Part shown: positions 62,729 to 64,000 of the stretch, one piece after another | How the letters are laid out: the number at the start of each line of letters is the position of its first letter | How positions within the stretch are numbered: the first letter of the stretch is position 1 | Assembly (NCBI RefSeq): GCF_024723255.1 | Contig: NZ_JANIAC010000001.1 | Location: 62,001 to 126,000 of the forward strand | Length of the DNA: 64,000 nucleotides | Reading direction: 5' to 3' | From: Aestuariibaculum sp. M13 | GTDB lineage: Bacteria > Bacteroidota > Bacteroidia > Flavobacteriales > Flavobacteriaceae | The notes under the pieces: generated by a model | What the model was told of the DNA's origin: nothing | Databases searched by the model: none | Seen by the model: only the letters and a program-made list of their open reading frames with translations | Made by a program: the position numbers and the translations under genes

Positions 62729-64000
62729 CTATCGGGTAAATAACAACTCTCTATATTTGGTTAATGGCCAGATTTCATCATCTACCAATAATTCCAGTTT
62801 ATCACAGTGGTAACGAATTTCATCAAATAACGGTTTCACCTCATTACAATAAGCCATGGCCCTCTTTTCAATATCTTCAACGGTATTGGCCTTTTTACGC
62901 TCATTAATCATTTTCGTCACATTTGAGTTGATACCTTCTATATGACTTGAAATCTCTTCGATTAAATTTATTTGCTCTTTAGAAACCGTAGCAAATTTTT
63001 TATCGAAAATCTCCTTTAAACCTTTTACATTCTCTATTAAAACATTCTGATATTTAACAGCAGTTGGGACAATATGATTACGAGCAATATCCCCTAACAC
63101 ACGACCTTCAATTTGAATATGCATGATATACGCTTCCATTTCTATCTCATAGCGCGCCTTGGTTTCAATAGCACTCATCACATTCATCTCTTCAAAAAGC
63201 TTTATGGTCTTATCGGAAACCTTAGCCTTTAGTGCCTCCGGCGTAGTTTTATTATTGCTTAACCCACGTTTTTTTGCCTCTTCTTCCCATGCTTTCCCAT
63301 AACCATTACCTTCAAACAATATAGCTTTAGTCGATTTAATATACTCGCGAAGCACATTAAAAATCGCCTCATCTTTCTTTAAGTCCTTTTTATCAATAAG
63401 CTTATCAACTTCCTCTTTGAAATCCTGTAGTTGTTTTGCTACTATGGTATTTAAAATGGTCATCGGGTTTCCACAGTTTGCTAAAGACCCAACGGCTCTA
63501 AACTCAAATTTGTTTCCTGTAAAAGCAAATGGCGATGTTCTGTTTCTATCAGTATTATCCAAAAGTACATCCGGAATTTTACCAACAACATTCAGCTTAA
63601 GTTCTGTCTTTTCCTCCGGTGACAATTTTCCTTTGGTTACACCTTCTAACTCTTCTAGAACTTTAGTTAACTGCTGACCAATAAACACTGAAATAATTGC
63701 AGGAGGCGCTTCGTTTGCACCTAATCTGTGATCATTACTAGCCGAGGCTATTGATGCTCTTAACAATTCTTCATGCTCATGTACCGCTTTAATTGTATTA
63801 ATGAAGAAGGTTAAAAACTGAAGATTGCTCATTGGTGTTTTCCCCGGCGCTAATAAATTCACACCTGTATCCGTCGACAACGACCAGTTGTTGTGTTTCC
63901 CCGAACCATTAATACCTGCAAATGGTTTTTCGTGAAACAACACTTTTAAATTATGCTTTGAAGCAATACGCCCCATAACATCCATTAATAAAGAGTTGTG
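62729..64000 (-). CDS. glnN: Glutamine synthetase type III, 5' end cut by window edge
   Basis: The C-terminal 423 residues of a GSIII enzyme, which makes glutamine from glutamate, ammonia and ATP. The frame stays open past the first ATG (63985) to the window edge, reading HNSLLMDVMGRIA, so it is cut at the N-terminal side. The usual length is about 730 residues, so about 300 are missing. Visible are the EKPFAGINGSGKHNNWS metal/glutamate-site region, NLLAPGKTPMSNLQFL, ASNDHRLGANEAPPAI and the DRNRTSPFAFTGNKFEFRAVGS active-site flap region, and a helical C-terminal domain specific to type III. The terminator follows. Confidence 0.95.
   Translation of the reverse strand, partial: HNSLLMDVMGRIASKHNLKVLFHEKPFAGINGSGKHNNWSLSTDTGVNLLAPGKTPMSNLQFLTFFINTIKAVHEHEELLRASIASASNDHRLGANEAPPAIISVFIGQQLTKVLEELEGVTKGKLSPEEKTELKLNVVGKIPDVLLDNTDRNRTSPFAFTGNKFEFRAVGSLANCGNPMTILNTIVAKQLQDFKEEVDKLIDKKDLKKDEAIFNVLREYIKSTKAILFEGNGYGKAWEEEAKKRGLSNNKTTPEALKAKVSDKTIKLFEEMNVMSAIETKARYEIEMEAYIMHIQIEGRVLGDIARNHIVPTAVKYQNVLIENVKGLKEIFDKKFATVSKEQINLIEEISSHIEGINSNVTKMINERKKANTVEDIEKRAMAYCNEVKPLFDEIRYHCDKLELLVDDEIWPLTKYRELLFTR

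Noticed and set aside
1-64000. Prophage, restriction-modification, toxin-antitoxin, CRISPR-Cas or other defence locus
   Set aside because: No integrase, terminase, methylase, nuclease cassette, Cas protein or paired toxin-antitoxin gene was recognised in either strand.

Overview
This window is a chromosomal segment of a low-GC Bacteroidota, most likely a member of the Flavobacteriaceae. The support is a set of family-typical genes: a glutamine synthetase III, a class II ribonucleotide reductase, a fused isobutyryl-CoA mutase (IcmF), a type IX secretion (T9SS) C-terminal domain, a TonB-dependent receptor, DUF3078, DUF4197 and DUF1684 proteins, and TAnnTTTG promoter boxes with almost no Shine-Dalgarno sequences. 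No rRNA, tRNA, transposase, integrase, phage gene or CRISPR array was seen. The genus cannot be fixed from the sequence alone.

Layout. 1-6 kb: 3' part of uvrB, a TerB-like protein, a DUF1456 protein, a small secreted protein, sucC and lysA. 6-12 kb: a secreted two-repeat protein, then a tight + strand run of an AmpG-like transporter, a two-domain NTF2-like lipoprotein, an HGSNAT/DUF1624-like membrane acyltransferase and an APC permease. 12-26 kb is the most accessory part: a TonB-dependent receptor, a PAP2/haloperoxidase-type lipoprotein, and an alternating array of two secreted protein types (A-K-A'-K', where A carries a GWAR...KDYAYN...AGQ module and K is a PKD-like plus kelch lipoprotein). 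The array is divergent from a LytS-type kinase and LytTR regulator, which are followed by an amidohydrolase and a TolB-like propeller. 26-37 kb: a DinB-like protein, an M28 peptidase, PPK2, a secreted coiled-coil protein, an ABC-2 exporter/MscS/sigma-54 regulator operon, then grpE-dnaJ and a TIGR01777 epimerase. 37-48 kb: a DUF4920 protein, mnmD, ilvE, a MazG-like protein, dipeptidyl peptidase III, SRPBCC-GyrI and DUF1684 proteins, a candidate structured RNA with its own terminator, an MFS transporter, YpdA with a glyoxalase-fold protein, and an Lrp regulator. 48-64 kb: icmF, purU, a DUF4197 protein, a BtuF-like protein, pyrF, prfA, nrdJ, a DUF3078 protein, a PurM-like protein and the 3' part of glnN (GSIII).

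Most of the window is housekeeping. The parts that most deserve attention are: (1) the alternating duplicated kelch/GWAR locus next to a LytTR two-component system, where the divergent promoter region, including an identical 38-bp element, is present twice and one copy is followed by what looks like a decayed kinase 5' end; (2) the nested hairpin plus intrinsic terminator in the 241-bp gap before the MFS gene at 44786, a candidate small RNA or attenuating leader; (3) a sigma-54 activator with no DNA-binding domain and a GAFTSA loop; and (4) a DnaJ that keeps only the two central zinc-binding motifs. Three B12-linked proteins (IcmF, NrdJ and a BtuF-like binding protein) lie within 12 kb of each other.
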